DNA from: Azorinus chamasolen
Lineage: Eukaryota > Mollusca > Bivalvia > Cardiida > Solecurtidae
Assembly (NCBI GenBank): GCA_963576725.1
Contig: OY755251.1
Span: 34,663,619 to 34,727,618 of the forward strand
Length of the DNA: 64,000 nt
Direction of reading: 5' to 3'
How positions within the stretch are numbered: the stretch's first letter is position 1; the number at the start of each line of letters is the position of its first letter. Made by a program: the position numbers and the translations under genes. The notes beneath the pieces are model-generated. The model was given only the letters and a program-made list of their open reading frames with translations. It made no database searches and was not told the DNA's origin. Shown in pieces: positions 35,701 to 40,619 of the stretch.

Positions 35701-38277
35701 TCACCACATGGTTTAGATGACGAGAGCTCAAAGAGAAGTTTTTCAGGTCGAGGACAAGATAGAAAATACAGTCCAGATAAATCACGGAGATCTTACAGTC
35801 CAGATGTTTACAGTGATAGAAAGAGGAATGAGTACCCACCTCATAAATCAAAAAGGTCAAGATCAAGGTCAGAGAGTCCCTCTAGGTCAAGAAGATCTTA
35901 TATTCCTGAAAAGTCAAAACGGTCATATAAAGATGACAAGTTAGAGAGATCTGGAGGAAAATATTCACCCGAGGTGTCAAAGAGGTCAAGTAGAGAACAT
36001 TCAAAAAGGTCTTACAGCAGTTCAAGCTCAAGCTCAAGCTCTAGTTCTTTGTCAAGGTCAGGATCAAGGTCACACTCACAGAAGAAAAGGGCAGAAAGGT
36101 ATGTGAAAAGGTCCAGGGATGAAGACAATCAGAAGAGTGAGAGAATTGTTATAGTAAAGAAGGATGAATCAAATGTCAGAGCAGATGTTCAGAAAATGGA
36201 TAATAGCAACAAATCTCCTGTAGGCAACAAATGGAAACCAGCTGACAGTGATATCACTACAGAAACCAGGATTATCCAGGTGGCAAAGAGGGGGTCCTTT
36301 GTAAAGGAAATTGAAGGAAGAAATGAAGGTAAGACAGTATTGCCTATTGCTGACATATTTGCAGATTTACCCAAACCAAGATCAAAAGATGACAAATCAG
36401 AGATGAAATTTGCCACATATGTACCAAGGTCAGTCAAACTGAAGCAGCAACATGAGAAAGGCATGAACCCAGAGCAGGGTTTTAACCCAGAGAAACCAGT
36501 CATAAGGGAAAGAAGGGATTCCTATAGTCGTAAGTCAGCGGACAATAGGCCAAGGTCACCTTCACCTAAAGCTAAACTGAAAGATTTGAAAGACAAATAT
36601 GTTACAAAATATGACAATAGAAATCAAGATTATGCGAGGCATACACAGGTACAACAAGAATCAAGAATAAGCCAGAACCAATCTTCTGTGAGAAAAAGAG
36701 AAAGGCAGTCAAGATCTAGGTCAAGGTCGTATGACAAATACAAAGGTCAATACAATAGAAGCAAGAAATCCAGAACAAGGTCTCGATCTAGATCCCTGTC
36801 ACCAGATTCATACTATAAAAGGAAGGATTCTGCAAAGAAAAAGATTAAGAGAAGAGATTCAAGGACTAGATCGAGATCTAGAGATAGAAAGTCATCTGCA
36901 GACTCGAGGGCAGAAAAGAAAAAGTCAAGGTTTTTCCCATTGAAAGAAGAGGAAAGAGGGAAAATACAGACTGAATCGGGAAAATCTGTTGTTATGCCTA
37001 GGAATGTATCTGCTTCAGCACCAGTACCAAAGATTCGGAGTAGATGGGATAGTCCTGAGGAGGAGAAGGTTAGCAAATGGGAGGGAGACCAGAAGTCAGG
37101 GTCAGTGACATCGTCTGAGGTGCCATTAATGGTCACGAAAGCTCAGGAACAGATCCAACACCTGATGATGACAGCTATGATCTCCAAGTCACCACCACCT
37201 CACAGGGCAATGAAACCAGAGGAGAAGAAAGCTATGGAACAGAAATGGAAACAATTAAGAGATAACACGGAAGATAAGAAAATCTCAAAGTTTCTGTCAG
37301 ATGGCCGATCAAACTTTGAAGTGAACTCAAAGTCAGGAAGGAGAAAAATGTTCCTAGAGGAAGAAAATGAAAACAAACAGGGTGAAACTGCTGAACAAGA
37401 TGAGAATACGAAGGAGAAAAAGAAAAGGTCGTTAAGGTCGAGGTTGGACTCAAATTCACAAAGTGAAAGTGAACATTCAAGATCAAGGTCACGGTCCAAA
37501 GGATCAAGGTCCAGGTCAAGAAAAAGATCAAGGTCAAGAAAAAGGTCGAGGTCTGGATCAAGGTCAAGAACTAGAAAAAGATCAAGATCAGTAAAAAGAT
37601 CAAGATCCAGAACAAGACGCAAGTCGAGATCAAGGTCAAAGAGCAGAAGAAAGTCAAGGTCAAGATCACGTGGACCCAGATATAGGACAGACAGTGGACG
37701 TCAACGGTCCAGGGAAAGAACGAAAGATTACAGACGAAAAAGTAGAGACCATAGGGACAGGTCACGGTCAAGGTCTAATAGTAGGGATAAGCATGATAGG
37801 TTTGGCAGTTCTAACAAGTTTAAGACTTTACCGAAAGAGTCACCAAAGGTGTTTTGGTTCCACAGGGATGAAATTGACCATGAAAAAGATAAGGGGCAAG
37901 GTGGTCAGAGGTTTAATAGAGGAAGGGGTAGTTTTAGAGGGAGAGCGAGAGGTAGGGGAGGCAGGGGGGGCAGAGGGGATTGGGCTGTATGGAAAAAGTC
38001 AAGGTCTCGATCAAGATCAAAGTCCGACTCCTCTGTTTCTCCTGATAGAGCAGTAGCATCGTCAGCAAGCAAAGGTAATTTTGACACTGAAATCAAGCTG
38101 CCGGAAAAGTCAAAATGGTCCAGTGATTCTGAAGCTTCTAATTCTGAGAAGAAGCAGTTTCCTGGAACGTCAACCAAACCTAAAGGGACTTTAAACGAAT
38201 TGGAACAGTTTCTAAATAAATTGAAATCAGAGAAAAAGAAGAAAATGGAAGATAATACAGATGAAAAGAAAGACTGA
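11251..38277 (+). CDS. TTC14: TTC14 homologue (S1 + TPR + giant RS tail), 14 coding exons
   Basis: Join of 11251-11393, 12939-13051, 14040-14116, 15760-15882, 17062-17146, 18070-18164, 20410-20447, 21570-21710, 23427-23498, 24124-24243, 25453-25575, 28340-28454, 29375-29511 and 34518-38277. The total is 5142 nt, or 1713 residues plus TGA. Every junction is GT-AG and keeps frame. An in-frame TGA lies directly before the first ATG. Visible domains: N-terminal [18 protein letters not shown]1-like RNA-binding fold about 112-212; linker with [13 protein letters not shown] about 240-260; three TPR-like helical repeats about 296-410 including [11 protein letters not shown], the strongest match to vertebrate TTC14; Lys-rich stretch about 440-475; poly-Ser about 478-495; RS-rich tail 500-1690; RGG box about 1585-1617; basic C-terminal helix. 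Vertebrate TTC14 is about 770 residues, so the tail here is far longer. A nuclear RNA-processing role is inferred from S1 and RS content; the cellular function of the family is poorly known. Confidence 0.93.
11419..11806. mobile_element. Two fused TTAA core-1 elements
   Basis: The left half has a full core (GATGGCTCCTACAAGAGCC). A second partial core starts at about 11618, followed by the usual right arm ending AAAGGGTGAA. Confidence 0.75.
11870..12118. mobile_element. TTAA miniature element, core 1
   Basis: TTAACCCTTTTCCTCATATA ... AACAGTAAAAGGGTTAA with the ATAGTCAGTAGGTATTGAAC subterminal type. Confidence 0.85.
12213..12639. mobile_element. TTAA core-1 element split by a CAGAGCT element
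   Basis: Left part CTAACCCTTTACTCC to 12406, right part TATGATTATTTATTTCC to GTAAAGGGTTAA; the insertion lies between, flanked by TATGAT. Confidence 0.85.
12407..12596. mobile_element. CAGAGCT foldback element nested in a TTAA element
   Basis: CAGAGCTCCTGATAAG ... GTAGCTCTG. TATGAT precedes and follows it, a likely 6-bp target duplication. Confidence 0.9.
12636..12862. mobile_element. TTAA miniature element, core 2
   Basis: TTAACCCATTACCTCATAGG ... GGAGGAAAGGGTTAA. Core palindrome GAGCATTTGCTCC-TATAGGAGC. It shares one TTAA with the preceding element. Confidence 0.92.
12939..13051 (+). CDS. TTC14: TTC14 coding exon 2
   Basis: Acceptor TATTTCAG, donor GTATGC. It encodes [20 protein letters not shown]..., matching the vertebrate segment with FISKKADLLFA. 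A TTAA miniature element begins only 8 bp past the exon end. Confidence 0.9.
13060..13288. mobile_element. TTAA core-2 element 8 bp after the exon 2 donor
   Basis: TTAACACATTACCTTATAGG ... GAGGTAATGGGTTAA with the GATAAATAGAGCATTTGCTC palindrome. It leaves only GTATGCTG of the native intron start. Confidence 0.9.
13468..13817 (+). repeat. Tandem duplication, about 202-bp period, including TTAA-element pieces and an acceptor-like stretch
   Basis: GGAAAAGTAT...CATATTGCTCTTTT occurs at 13471 and 13673. The unit holds half a core 1 (GGAGCCGTCTGATCTGGGTC) and, at 13624-13665, a close copy of the intron end before exon 2 (AATAAGTCCAACT...TATGTATTTCTCT), but without the exon. Confidence 0.8.
14040..14116 (+). 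CDS. TTC14: TTC14 coding exon 3
   Basis: Acceptor TTTTCCCTGTAG, donor GTAAGT. It encodes [15 protein letters not shown]..., the counterpart of the vertebrate YAIMPPLEQFMEI motif. The exon ends on a codon boundary. Confidence 0.9.
14150..14345. mobile_element. TTAA core-1 element, right end lost
   Basis: CCATGAATATTCATG ... CAGATGGCTCCTACTGGAGC; the end is replaced by the adjoining core-2 element. Confidence 0.75.
14346..14573. mobile_element. TTAA miniature element, core 2
   Basis: GGCATTACCCCATAGGC ... GGAGGAAAGGGTTAA with the GAGCATTTGCTCC palindrome. Confidence 0.9.
14570..14813. mobile_element. TTAA miniature element, core 1
   Basis: Begins at the TTAA shared with the preceding element (TTAAGCGTTTACTCC) and ends CATGGAGTAAAGGGTTAA. 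Core GAGGGCTCCTATAGGAG. Confidence 0.9.
14814..15126. other. TTC14 intron 3, no feature recognised
   Basis: Ordinary AT-rich intron sequence. Confidence 0.4.
15127..15319. mobile_element. CAGAGCT foldback element
   Basis: CAGAGCTGCATATTATGAG ... TGTAGCTCTG, with the TAGAATCG-ACTC palindrome and TTTCTCCACCAAACCC arms. Confidence 0.85.
15760..15882 (+). CDS. TTC14: TTC14 coding exon 4 (start of S1 domain)
   Basis: Acceptor TTTTTTACAG, donor GTGAGT; 41 whole codons. It encodes [19 protein letters not shown], the first strands of the S1-like fold (vertebrate form GDIVIGRISSIREFGFF). Confidence 0.9.
15908..16118. mobile_element. TTAA core-1 element fused to a core-2 fragment
   Basis: TTAACTCTTTCCCAGTTC ... 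GCAAATGCGCGAAAA, then an abrupt switch to core-2 sequence. Confidence 0.8.
16119..16310. mobile_element. TTAA core-2 fragment
   Basis: AAATCTACCGAAAAGGAGC ... AGAGGCATAGAAAGACGCC; palindrome centre disrupted by an AT-rich insertion. Confidence 0.75.
16357..16588. mobile_element. TTAA core-1 element (diverged)
   Basis: TCCTCCATGATTATGCC ... TCATGGATTAAATGGTGAA. Confidence 0.75.
16589..16835. mobile_element. TTAA core-1 element, left half lost, with internal insertion
   Basis: Starts in the core (CTGATCAGGGTTTGCTC) and ends AAATAAAGGGATAA. About 70 bp of foreign sequence (from TATTGATTGATTTTAAC) interrupts it. Confidence 0.7.
17062..17146 (+). CDS. TTC14: TTC14 coding exon 5 (S1 domain)
   Basis: Acceptor TGCTTTCAG, donor GTGAAG. 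It encodes [20 protein letters not shown] and on to IKDFIRG. It ends in phase 1, and the next exon restores the frame. Confidence 0.88.
17216..17414. mobile_element. TA-flanked palindromic (pogo/Tigger-like) element
   Basis: CAGTAAAAGG ... GATTTTACTG ends, inner GGTGGCTGCCTAATGCAG / GCATTAAGCTACCACC arms. Confidence 0.7.
17427..17575. mobile_element. CAGAGCT element, old copy
   Basis: CAGAGCTGTAGATAAG ... AGATAGGGTTTGGCTGAG; strongly diverged. Confidence 0.5.
17624..17810. mobile_element. CAGAGCT foldback element, right end replaced
   Basis: CAGAGCTACAGATGAAGG through the ACCAAACCCTATACTGTGAC palindrome to AAAATGTTTTAA, where a TTAA element begins; the expected ...AGCTCTG end is missing. 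Confidence 0.8.
17811..18046. mobile_element. TTAA core-1 element just upstream of exon 6
   Basis: TTAACCATTCCCTCATATTA ... ACAGAAAAATTGTTAA; ends 23 bp before the exon 6 start. Confidence 0.85.
18070..18164 (+). CDS. TTC14: TTC14 coding exon 6 (end of S1 domain)
   Basis: Acceptor GTGCTTTAG, donor GTGAGA. It encodes [20 protein letters not shown], the last S1 strands (vertebrate ...EKLAVSLYSS). A TTAA element ends 23 bp upstream of the exon, inside the polypyrimidine/branch-point zone. Confidence 0.88.
18262..18442. mobile_element. TTAA core-1 element, left end lost
   Basis: CAGACCCAGACCAGACGGC ... ATACAGGGAAAGGGTTAA. Confidence 0.75.
18551..18810. mobile_element. TTAA core-1 element
   Basis: TTTACCCGTTCACTGTTC ... 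GAGGGAATGGGTTAC, core AGCTCCTATTGGAGC. Confidence 0.85.
18935..19164. mobile_element. TTAA miniature element, core 2
   Basis: TTAACCCTTTCCTCCATAAC ... TATGGAGGAAAGGGTTAA. Confidence 0.93.
19635..19822. mobile_element. TTAA core-1 element, right end lost
   Basis: TGAACCCTTTATTCC ... CAGACGGCTCCTCTGAGAG. Confidence 0.75.
20152..20319. mobile_element. TTAA core-1 element, shortened
   Basis: TTAACCCTTTATCTGGAG ... ATCATGAAGTAAAGTATGAA. Confidence 0.7.
20410..20447 (+). CDS. TTC14: TTC14 coding exon 7 (38-nt microexon-like)
   Basis: Acceptor TTATTGTAG, donor GTAACT. It encodes [12 protein letters not shown] plus a split Arg codon, aligning with vertebrate LGVISSEELPLYYRR. Such a short exon is found only because the frame requires it between exons 6 and 8. 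Confidence 0.85.
20718..20830. mobile_element. TA-flanked palindromic element, right half
   Basis: TTAAAGGCAGGTGGTATC ... GATGGGTTTTACTG. Confidence 0.55.
20951..21103. mobile_element. TA-flanked palindromic (pogo/Tigger-like) element
   Basis: TAGTAAAACCTCTCTATAAC at the left pairs with TTATAGAGAGGTTTTATTG at the right. Deleted centre. Confidence 0.75.
21135..21366. mobile_element. TTAA core-1 element, old copy
   Basis: TTTACTCATGTATATGC ... TATATGGAATACAG; core GATGGCTTCTACAGGAGC. Confidence 0.65.
21570..21710 (+). CDS. TTC14: TTC14 coding exon 8
   Basis: Acceptor TATTTGCAG, donor GTAACT. It encodes [20 protein letters not shown] and on to LLRGLN, matching the vertebrate LGFVNPGVVEFLLEKLG...LMRGL block. 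Confidence 0.92.
21806..21982. mobile_element. TA-flanked palindromic (pogo/Tigger-like) element
   Basis: CAGTAAAAACTCAATATTAC ... ATCCAGTTTTTACTG with the CAGGTGGCTGCTTAATGCG inner arm. Confidence 0.75.
22102..22186. mobile_element. TTAA core-2 element, left third only
   Basis: TTAACCCATTCCCTCATAGG to AATTTACTAAAGAAAAG. Confidence 0.75.
22375..22629. mobile_element. TTAA core-1 element
   Basis: TTAAACTTTTCCCTGTTC ... GAGGAAAAGGGTTAA, core GATGGCTCCTGCAGGAGCC, palindromic without spacer. Confidence 0.9.
22626..23025. mobile_element. TTAA core-1 element split by a CAGAGCT element
   Basis: Left part TTAAACCTTTCCCTAAC to 22709, right part GGCATATGTACATAGG to GAAGGGTTAG. GGCATA flanks both sides of the insertion. 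Confidence 0.8.
22710..22880. mobile_element. CAGAGCT foldback element nested in a TTAA element
   Basis: CAGAGCTCCAGATACG ... CTGTAGCTCTG; internal palindrome partly deleted (GTCTCTTCTCACAG). Confidence 0.85.
23046..23225. mobile_element. TA-flanked palindromic (pogo/Tigger-like) element
   Basis: CAGTAAACCCTTTCTCTAAC ... TATAGAGAGGTTTTACTG. Confidence 0.8.
23427..23498 (+). CDS. TTC14: TTC14 coding exon 9
   Basis: Acceptor TTTGCTTTAG, donor GTAAGT. It encodes [20 protein letters not shown], the linker into the TPR region (vertebrate FASALRKKQSASWALK). Confidence 0.9.
23793..23926. mobile_element. TTAA core-2 element, right two-thirds
   Basis: Palindrome around GAGCATTTGCTCC and right end ATGAGGGAATGGTTTAA. 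Confidence 0.75.
24124..24243 (+). CDS. TTC14: TTC14 coding exon 10 (TPR 1)
   Basis: Acceptor TTTTATTTGTAG, donor GTAAGT. It encodes [20 protein letters not shown] then [17 protein letters not shown], a canonical TPR and the most diagnostic TTC14 match in the window. Confidence 0.95.
24391..24616. mobile_element. TTAA element of another type (CCTTCACTTGC ends)
   Basis: TTAACCCTTCACTTGCTA versus the complement of CAGCAAGAGAAGGATTAA. Internal GTAAATAGTG...CACTATTTAC palindrome around GAGCTGTCTCATCAGGG. Confidence 0.65.
24680..24772. mobile_element. TTAA core-1 element, outer arm only
   Basis: CATTTACGTCATGAATTTTC ... AATATTAATTAGCTGAAT. Confidence 0.6.
24870..25261. mobile_element. TTAA core-1 element split by a GGGTCC foldback
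   Basis: TTAACCTTTTACTCAATAAA ... TAGGGTAAAGGGATAA; interrupted at its GATC-TGATTCTACAG site. Confidence 0.8.
24991..25142. mobile_element. GGGTCC foldback element
   Basis: Arms CTTGAGTCTGAGATCATTCT and its complement meet at CTGAGCATGCTCAG; ends ...AATCTTGGACCC. It resembles 30313 and 38530. Confidence 0.8.
25453..25575 (+). CDS. TTC14: TTC14 coding exon 11 (TPR 2)
   Basis: Acceptor ATTTCTTCAG, donor GTAAAG. It encodes [20 protein letters not shown], a second TPR, then the ETLLAKGKW linker. A TTAA element starts about 15 bp beyond the donor. Confidence 0.93.
25591..25826. mobile_element. TTAA core-1 element close to the exon 11 donor
   Basis: TTTACCCTTTACTCC ... CGTGGAGTAAAGGGATA. Confidence 0.8.
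25932..26160. mobile_element. TTAA core-2 element with perfect 68-bp palindrome
   Basis: TTAACCCTTTCCTCCATAAA ... GGAGGAAGGGGTTAA. 25987-26054 is a perfect palindrome from GAAACCATTGTG to CACAATGGTTTC. Confidence 0.95.
26363..26470. mobile_element. CAGAGCT element, old half copy
   Basis: CAGAGCTGAAGGAATG ... TAGAATTGTCTTGAGATG. Confidence 0.45.
26473..26695. mobile_element. TTAA miniature element, core 2
   Basis: TTAACCCATTCCCTCATAGG ... GGAGGAAAGGGTTAA; palindrome centre altered (AATATTTATGTGGC). Confidence 0.9.
26692..26873. mobile_element. TTAA core-1 element, truncated
   Basis: Shares its left TTAA with the preceding element; TTAACCCTTTCCTTAATA to the start of the 1-kb element. Confidence 0.7.
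26870..27888. mobile_element. 1-kb TTAA element carrying 165-bp tandem repeats
   Basis: Both ends are perfect inverted repeats TTAACCTTTAGCCTGCT. Inside, about five units of roughly 165 bp (GGCTAGAGTCACCAAACTTC ... GGAGTTACTGCCCCTGA) lie between 26920 and 27720. Open frames across it are repeat translations. Confidence 0.9.
27920..28227 (-). mobile_element. tRNA-derived SINE, full length, minus strand
   Basis: Minus-strand head GGTGGCGGTGGTCTAGTGG with A box, and B box GGTTCAAATCC in a T-arm-like CCGGGGTTCAAATCCCGG. A unique body follows, with a tail ending GAAAGTAGACTATAACTAGG. Flanked by 12-bp direct repeats AAAGAGTTAATA (27908-27919, 28228-28239). Tail copies recur at 59146 and 61989. Confidence 0.92.
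28340..28454 (+). CDS. TTC14: TTC14 coding exon 12 (TPR 3); its 3' end is tandemly repeated in the intron
   Basis: Acceptor TGTATTGTAG, donor GTAACT. It encodes [20 protein letters not shown], a third TPR (vertebrate LNAESYYKKALALDE). The last bases of the exon with the donor recur several times in the following intron (28455-28590), creating extra donor-like sites. Confidence 0.92.
28455..28690 (+). repeat. Minisatellite derived from the exon 12 splice donor
   Basis: Units of about 21-23 bp repeat the end of exon 12 plus donor (TGCAGTATAAAATG then GTAACTATGTG). The first five or six units keep ATG-GTAA-type junctions; later ones decay. Confidence 0.9.
28793..28880. mobile_element. TTAA core-1 element, outer arm only
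   Basis: ATATCATGAATATTTGTGTG ... GGCATATGAACATATGG. Confidence 0.6.
28892..29118. mobile_element. TTAA miniature element, core 2
   Basis: TTAACCCTTTCCTCCATAAA ... TATGAGGGAATGGGTTAA. Confidence 0.93.
29119..29211. mobile_element. TTAA core-1 element, right third
   Basis: GCAACAGAGCAGGCCTTG ... ATCGAGTAAAGGGTTAA. Confidence 0.7.
29375..29511 (+). CDS. TTC14: TTC14 coding exon 13 (basic helix after TPRs)
   Basis: Acceptor TTCTTTCTCAG, donor GTGAGT. It encodes [20 protein letters not shown] and on to [13 protein letters not shown], comparable to vertebrate [20 protein letters not shown]. Confidence 0.92.
29797..30045. mobile_element. TTAA miniature element, core 1
   Basis: TTAACCCTCTCCCTCATATA ... 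AACAGAGAAAGGGTTAA; core GACGGCTCCTATAGGAGCC. Confidence 0.92.
30192..30605. mobile_element. TTAA core-1 element split by a GGGTCC foldback
   Basis: TTAACCTGATAAACATGC ... TTAGGTGAAGAGTTAA; interrupted directly after TTTTAGAATCA. Confidence 0.8.
30313..30488. mobile_element. GGGTCC foldback element
   Basis: GGGTCCATGCTTATAAAGC ... TTTTATAAGCATGGA, arms meeting at GAGCCAAAGGCTC; the terminal 30 bp is duplicated. Confidence 0.8.
30630..33468. repeat. 2.8-kb satellite-bearing element with TACGCCCAC ends
   Basis: Begins TACGCCCACCTAATAAAGG and ends GTGGGCGTA. It has a (CGTT)n run at 30680-30715 and then about ten units of 157-170 bp (TTTGTCCGCTGTTTTCTGGG ... GAGTTATGGCCCTT). Two unit variants alternate. 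A second repeat is inserted at 32711-33360. Confidence 0.85.
32711..33360 (+). repeat. AGCTCCAC element with GTCGGC hexanucleotide run
   Basis: AGCTCCACTTTTTCAAAAAG, a (GTCGGC)n run at 32755-32800, then three units of about 150 bp (TTAAGTTTTATGTTCAGG ... CACAAGGGTAGGTA) to GCTCTTGTT. Inserted in the larger element. An inverted copy is at 63373-64000. Confidence 0.88.
33532..33768. mobile_element. TTAA miniature element, core 1
   Basis: TTAACTCTTTCCTTCC ... ACAGGGAAAGGGTTAA; the palindrome apex is deleted (AGACGGCTCTGATCAGG). Confidence 0.88.
33855..34071. mobile_element. TTAA core-1 element with perfect 68-bp palindrome
   Basis: CTTCCTCCATGAATATTC ... GGGGTAAAGGGTTAA. 33975-34042 is perfectly symmetric from GCAAACAGAGTAGACCC to its complement. 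Confidence 0.93.
34101..34286. mobile_element. PIF/Harbinger-like miniature element
   Basis: Ends GGGCTGTTCCATTTA and its complement with long near-perfect inner arms (GCAGGAAGGCACTTT / AAAGTGCCTTCCTGC). Flanked by TTA on both sides (34098-34100, 34287-34289), the 3-bp target type of that superfamily. Confidence 0.85.
34518..38277 (+). CDS. TTC14: TTC14 terminal exon: 1253-residue RS-rich tail with RGG box
   Basis: Acceptor TTTTGTTTCAG; open to TGA at 38275. It starts with [17 protein letters not shown], runs through poly-Ser, then scores of RS/SR dipeptides in two dense clusters (about 36670-36950 and 37440-37680), a short [17 protein letters not shown] motif near 37033, an RGG-type stretch ([15 protein letters not shown]) near 37915-37980, and a C-terminal [17 protein letters not shown] helix. 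RS density and RGG content suggest a disordered, phosphorylatable, RNA- or splicing-factor-interacting tail (inference). No internal intron is seen. The antisense of this exon is also open in places only because of codon bias. Confidence 0.93.
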
Positions 38278-38312
38278 GACTTGAATGTGTTCTTACACTG
38301 TTACATATACAG

Positions 38313-38430
38313 TCAACCCTTTCCCTGTTCTGTATTTAGGCCAAATACCTACTGAATATTCATTAACAAAATAGTTATAAAGAAATATGGAAGGTGGAAT
38401 ATTGTAGACATTTTAGAAGGCAAGGAAACA
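38313..38430. mobile_element. TTAA core-1 element fragment in the TTC14 3' UTR
   Basis: CAACCCTTTCCCTGTTCTG ... ATTTTAGAAGGCAAGG; core and right end missing. Starts 36 bp after the stop codon. Confidence 0.8.
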
Positions 38431-38529
38431 AAGAGACTGGATAACTCAAACATATTACCTGGAAGTGATTTGTATTGTACCTTGGCGTTCGAGATATTGA
38501 AGTTCAACCGTATGTAGAAATAGTAATCT

Positions 38530-38707
38530 GGGTCCATGCTTATAAAGCTTTTAGTTGAGTCCGAGTTTCGTTCTCAAGCTTTTGATTGGTCAGATTTGAG
38601 TTCTCAAGCTTTTGATTGGTCAGATTTGAGCCTTTGGCTCAAATCTGACCAATCAAAAACTTGAGAACGAATTCAGACTCAACTAAAAGTTTTATAAGCA
38701 TGGACCC
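38530..38707. mobile_element. GGGTCC foldback element
   Basis: GGGTCCATGCTTATAAAGC ... TTATAAGCATGGACCC; the left arm has a 30-bp internal duplication (CTTTTGATTGGTCAGATTTG). Confidence 0.85.
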
Positions 38708-38769
38708 TGGTCTTTATTGTAGATGTAAAAAATTCAAGTGTGACAATCAGATCGTTTTCCAGGCCAATG

Positions 38770-38900
38770 GGTTGTAAAACTTTTAAAGTTTCAGCAAATT
38801 CATTCTCCAGTATCTGATTGGACAAATTTGAGCTTGTTCAAAGTCTGATCAATCATTTGCTTAAGGACTCGAGCAGAAAGTTTATAACCTTTGGTCTTTT
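38770..38900. mobile_element. GGGTCC foldback element, old copy
   Basis: GGTTGTAAAACTTTTAAAG ... GCAGAAAGTTTATAACC with the diverged GATTGGACAAATTTGAGC arm. Confidence 0.5.
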
Positions 38901-39074
38901 ATATCATAATTTGATAGATTTTACCTGAAGCATTTCAGAACCATGGCTTAGCACTCGTTTCAAAGATGGATTTTGCTTTTGAACATGTGAATGTATATAA
39001 GACTATTTGTGATTCTTTATTTTGTTAGTTGAGTTTTATCCAAAGCAGTTTTGACAGCAATTGTGTAATAGATA

Positions 39075-39080
39075 AATAAA
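39075..39080 (+). promoter_or_regulatory. Candidate TTC14 polyadenylation signal
   Basis: AATAAA about 0.8 kb after the stop codon in AT-rich sequence. It is the clearest hexamer in the non-repeat part of the 3' flank. If used, the 3' UTR would contain the truncated TTAA element at 38313 and the foldback at 38530. Confidence 0.3.
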
Positions 39081-39204
39081 TTTCATGCTTTTGTTAGCAA
39101 AACATACCAAGTTTTTTGTAAAACAGCAAACTCTTGCTTGTCGAAACAAATGTTGTTTTTTCTGAATTTGAAAGAGAATTATCTGCATTATATGAAGAAA
39201 GCAT

Positions 39205-39454
39205 TTAACCCTTTCCCTCATATTAACACATTTTCACACATTTGCAAACAGAATAGACCCAGACCAGACGACTCCTACAGGAGCCTTCTCATCAGCGTCT
39301 GCTCTGTTTGCTTATCGTATAATATAGATCTGATTCTACAGTTTCTGCCTGAGTCAAAATGTCCTGTGTTTGTATGCCATTAATAAAAAAAATCTTAACT
39401 AATATTCATGATGTCATTATTTCCTTCATGAATATGCAACATGGAAATAATTAA
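39205..39454. mobile_element. TTAA miniature element, core 1
   Basis: TTAACCCTTTCCCTCATATT ... CAACATGGAAATAATTAA. Confidence 0.88.
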
Positions 39455-39682
39455 CTGCGCTAACCCCAACCTACTGTGATTACAACAATGTCTTCTTGAA
39501 GTTGGGTTTGATGCAATGTGGACTACTTTGGATTTGTTGAAGCTGTTGAGAAACTATTGACTGAGTGTCAAACAGCTTGGCTACTGTTGAGATTCAAAGT
39601 TGCTTGTTGTCTTATCTGGATCCAAGCTGTTTGAAAATACAAGCCAGGTCACAGATAGCCGGGTAATTTGTGTACTTGTCTT

Positions 39683-39936
39683 TTAACCCTTTCCTCCATG
39701 AATATTCATGTAAGAAATAATGACACCGTGGATACTAAGTAGAATAATTTGTTATAATAGCACATGGACACATGCATTTTTGTACATGGCAGAAAACGTA
39801 GAATCATATCTATATTGTATCATAAGCAAACAGAGCAGACCCTGATCAGACGGCTCCTATAGGAGCCGTCTGATCTGGGTCTACTCTGTTTGCAAAGGCG
39901 TAGAAAGGTGTATTTATGGAGTAAAAGGATAATTAA
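39683..39936. mobile_element. TTAA miniature element, core 1
   Basis: TTAACCCTTTCCTCCATG ... GGAGTAAAAGGATAATTAA; full core with GACGGCTCCTATAGGAGCC. Confidence 0.9.
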
Positions 39937-40081
39937 CCCTTTACCTGTTCGATATGTCTTTGACACCATCAGCTTTGGGTCTGCACTGTTTGCTTATGGA
40001 ATTTTATAGATCATTTCGTATATTTTGGCAAACTACACTGTTCATATGCTGTTATCAATATTACAGTAGAACACGTCTTAA
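39933..40081. mobile_element. TTAA core-1 element, truncated
   Basis: TTAACCCTTTACCTGTTC to AACACGTCTTAA; most of the core is missing. Abuts elements on both sides. Confidence 0.7.
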
Positions 40082-40307
40082 CCCTTTCCCTCATAGACTA
40101 TTTTTTAGATCCAGTCCCTTTGAATAAGTCTACCGAAAAGGAGCATTAACTAGAGAAAAGGAATTTTTTAGAATTTTGTAATTTGAAACCATTGTGATAA
40201 ATTGAGCATTTGCTCCTATAGGAGCAAATGCTCTATTTATCACAATGGTTTCAACAGGTGACTTTTACAGAGGCGTAGAAAGGCGTATATATGGAGGAAA
40301 GGGTTAA
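40078..40307. mobile_element. TTAA miniature element, core 2
   Basis: TTAACCCTTTCCCTCATAG ... GGAGGAAAGGGTTAA. Confidence 0.93.
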
Positions 40308-40612
40308 GCAGCCATTCATTTATTGGTTTAAACATACATGTATTTTATTTGTAAATACTTGCATGAATATTGTACAAAGGAAAAGGAGTGGAAACGAAAG
40401 CAAAACTGATTACATGTATTGTGCTTCTCTCCCATTTATTGAACATAGGAGTCTTAAAAGCAGGTGGTTGCTTAGTACATGATAAAGGTAATGCAGAAAG
40501 CTCCTACAGGAGCTTTACTCATTACTTTTGACCTTCATTAAGCTACCAGCTGTCTTACAGACCAATAATTAGACCTCAGTTTGGTGGCCGCTTAAGACAG
40601 GTTCTACTGTAC
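40308..40612. mobile_element. TA-flanked palindromic element with an internal insertion
   Basis: GCAGCCATTCATTTATTG ... GACAGGTTCTACTG. About 110 bp of foreign sequence sits between two CATTTATTG repeats, a possible target duplication. Confidence 0.6.
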
Positions 40613-40619
40613 ATGAGTA

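Noticed and set aside
37200..37622. Antisense frames ([14 protein letters not shown]) across the TTC14 last exon
   Set aside because: Direct complements of RS-repeat codons; the sense frame is continuous with upstream exons.
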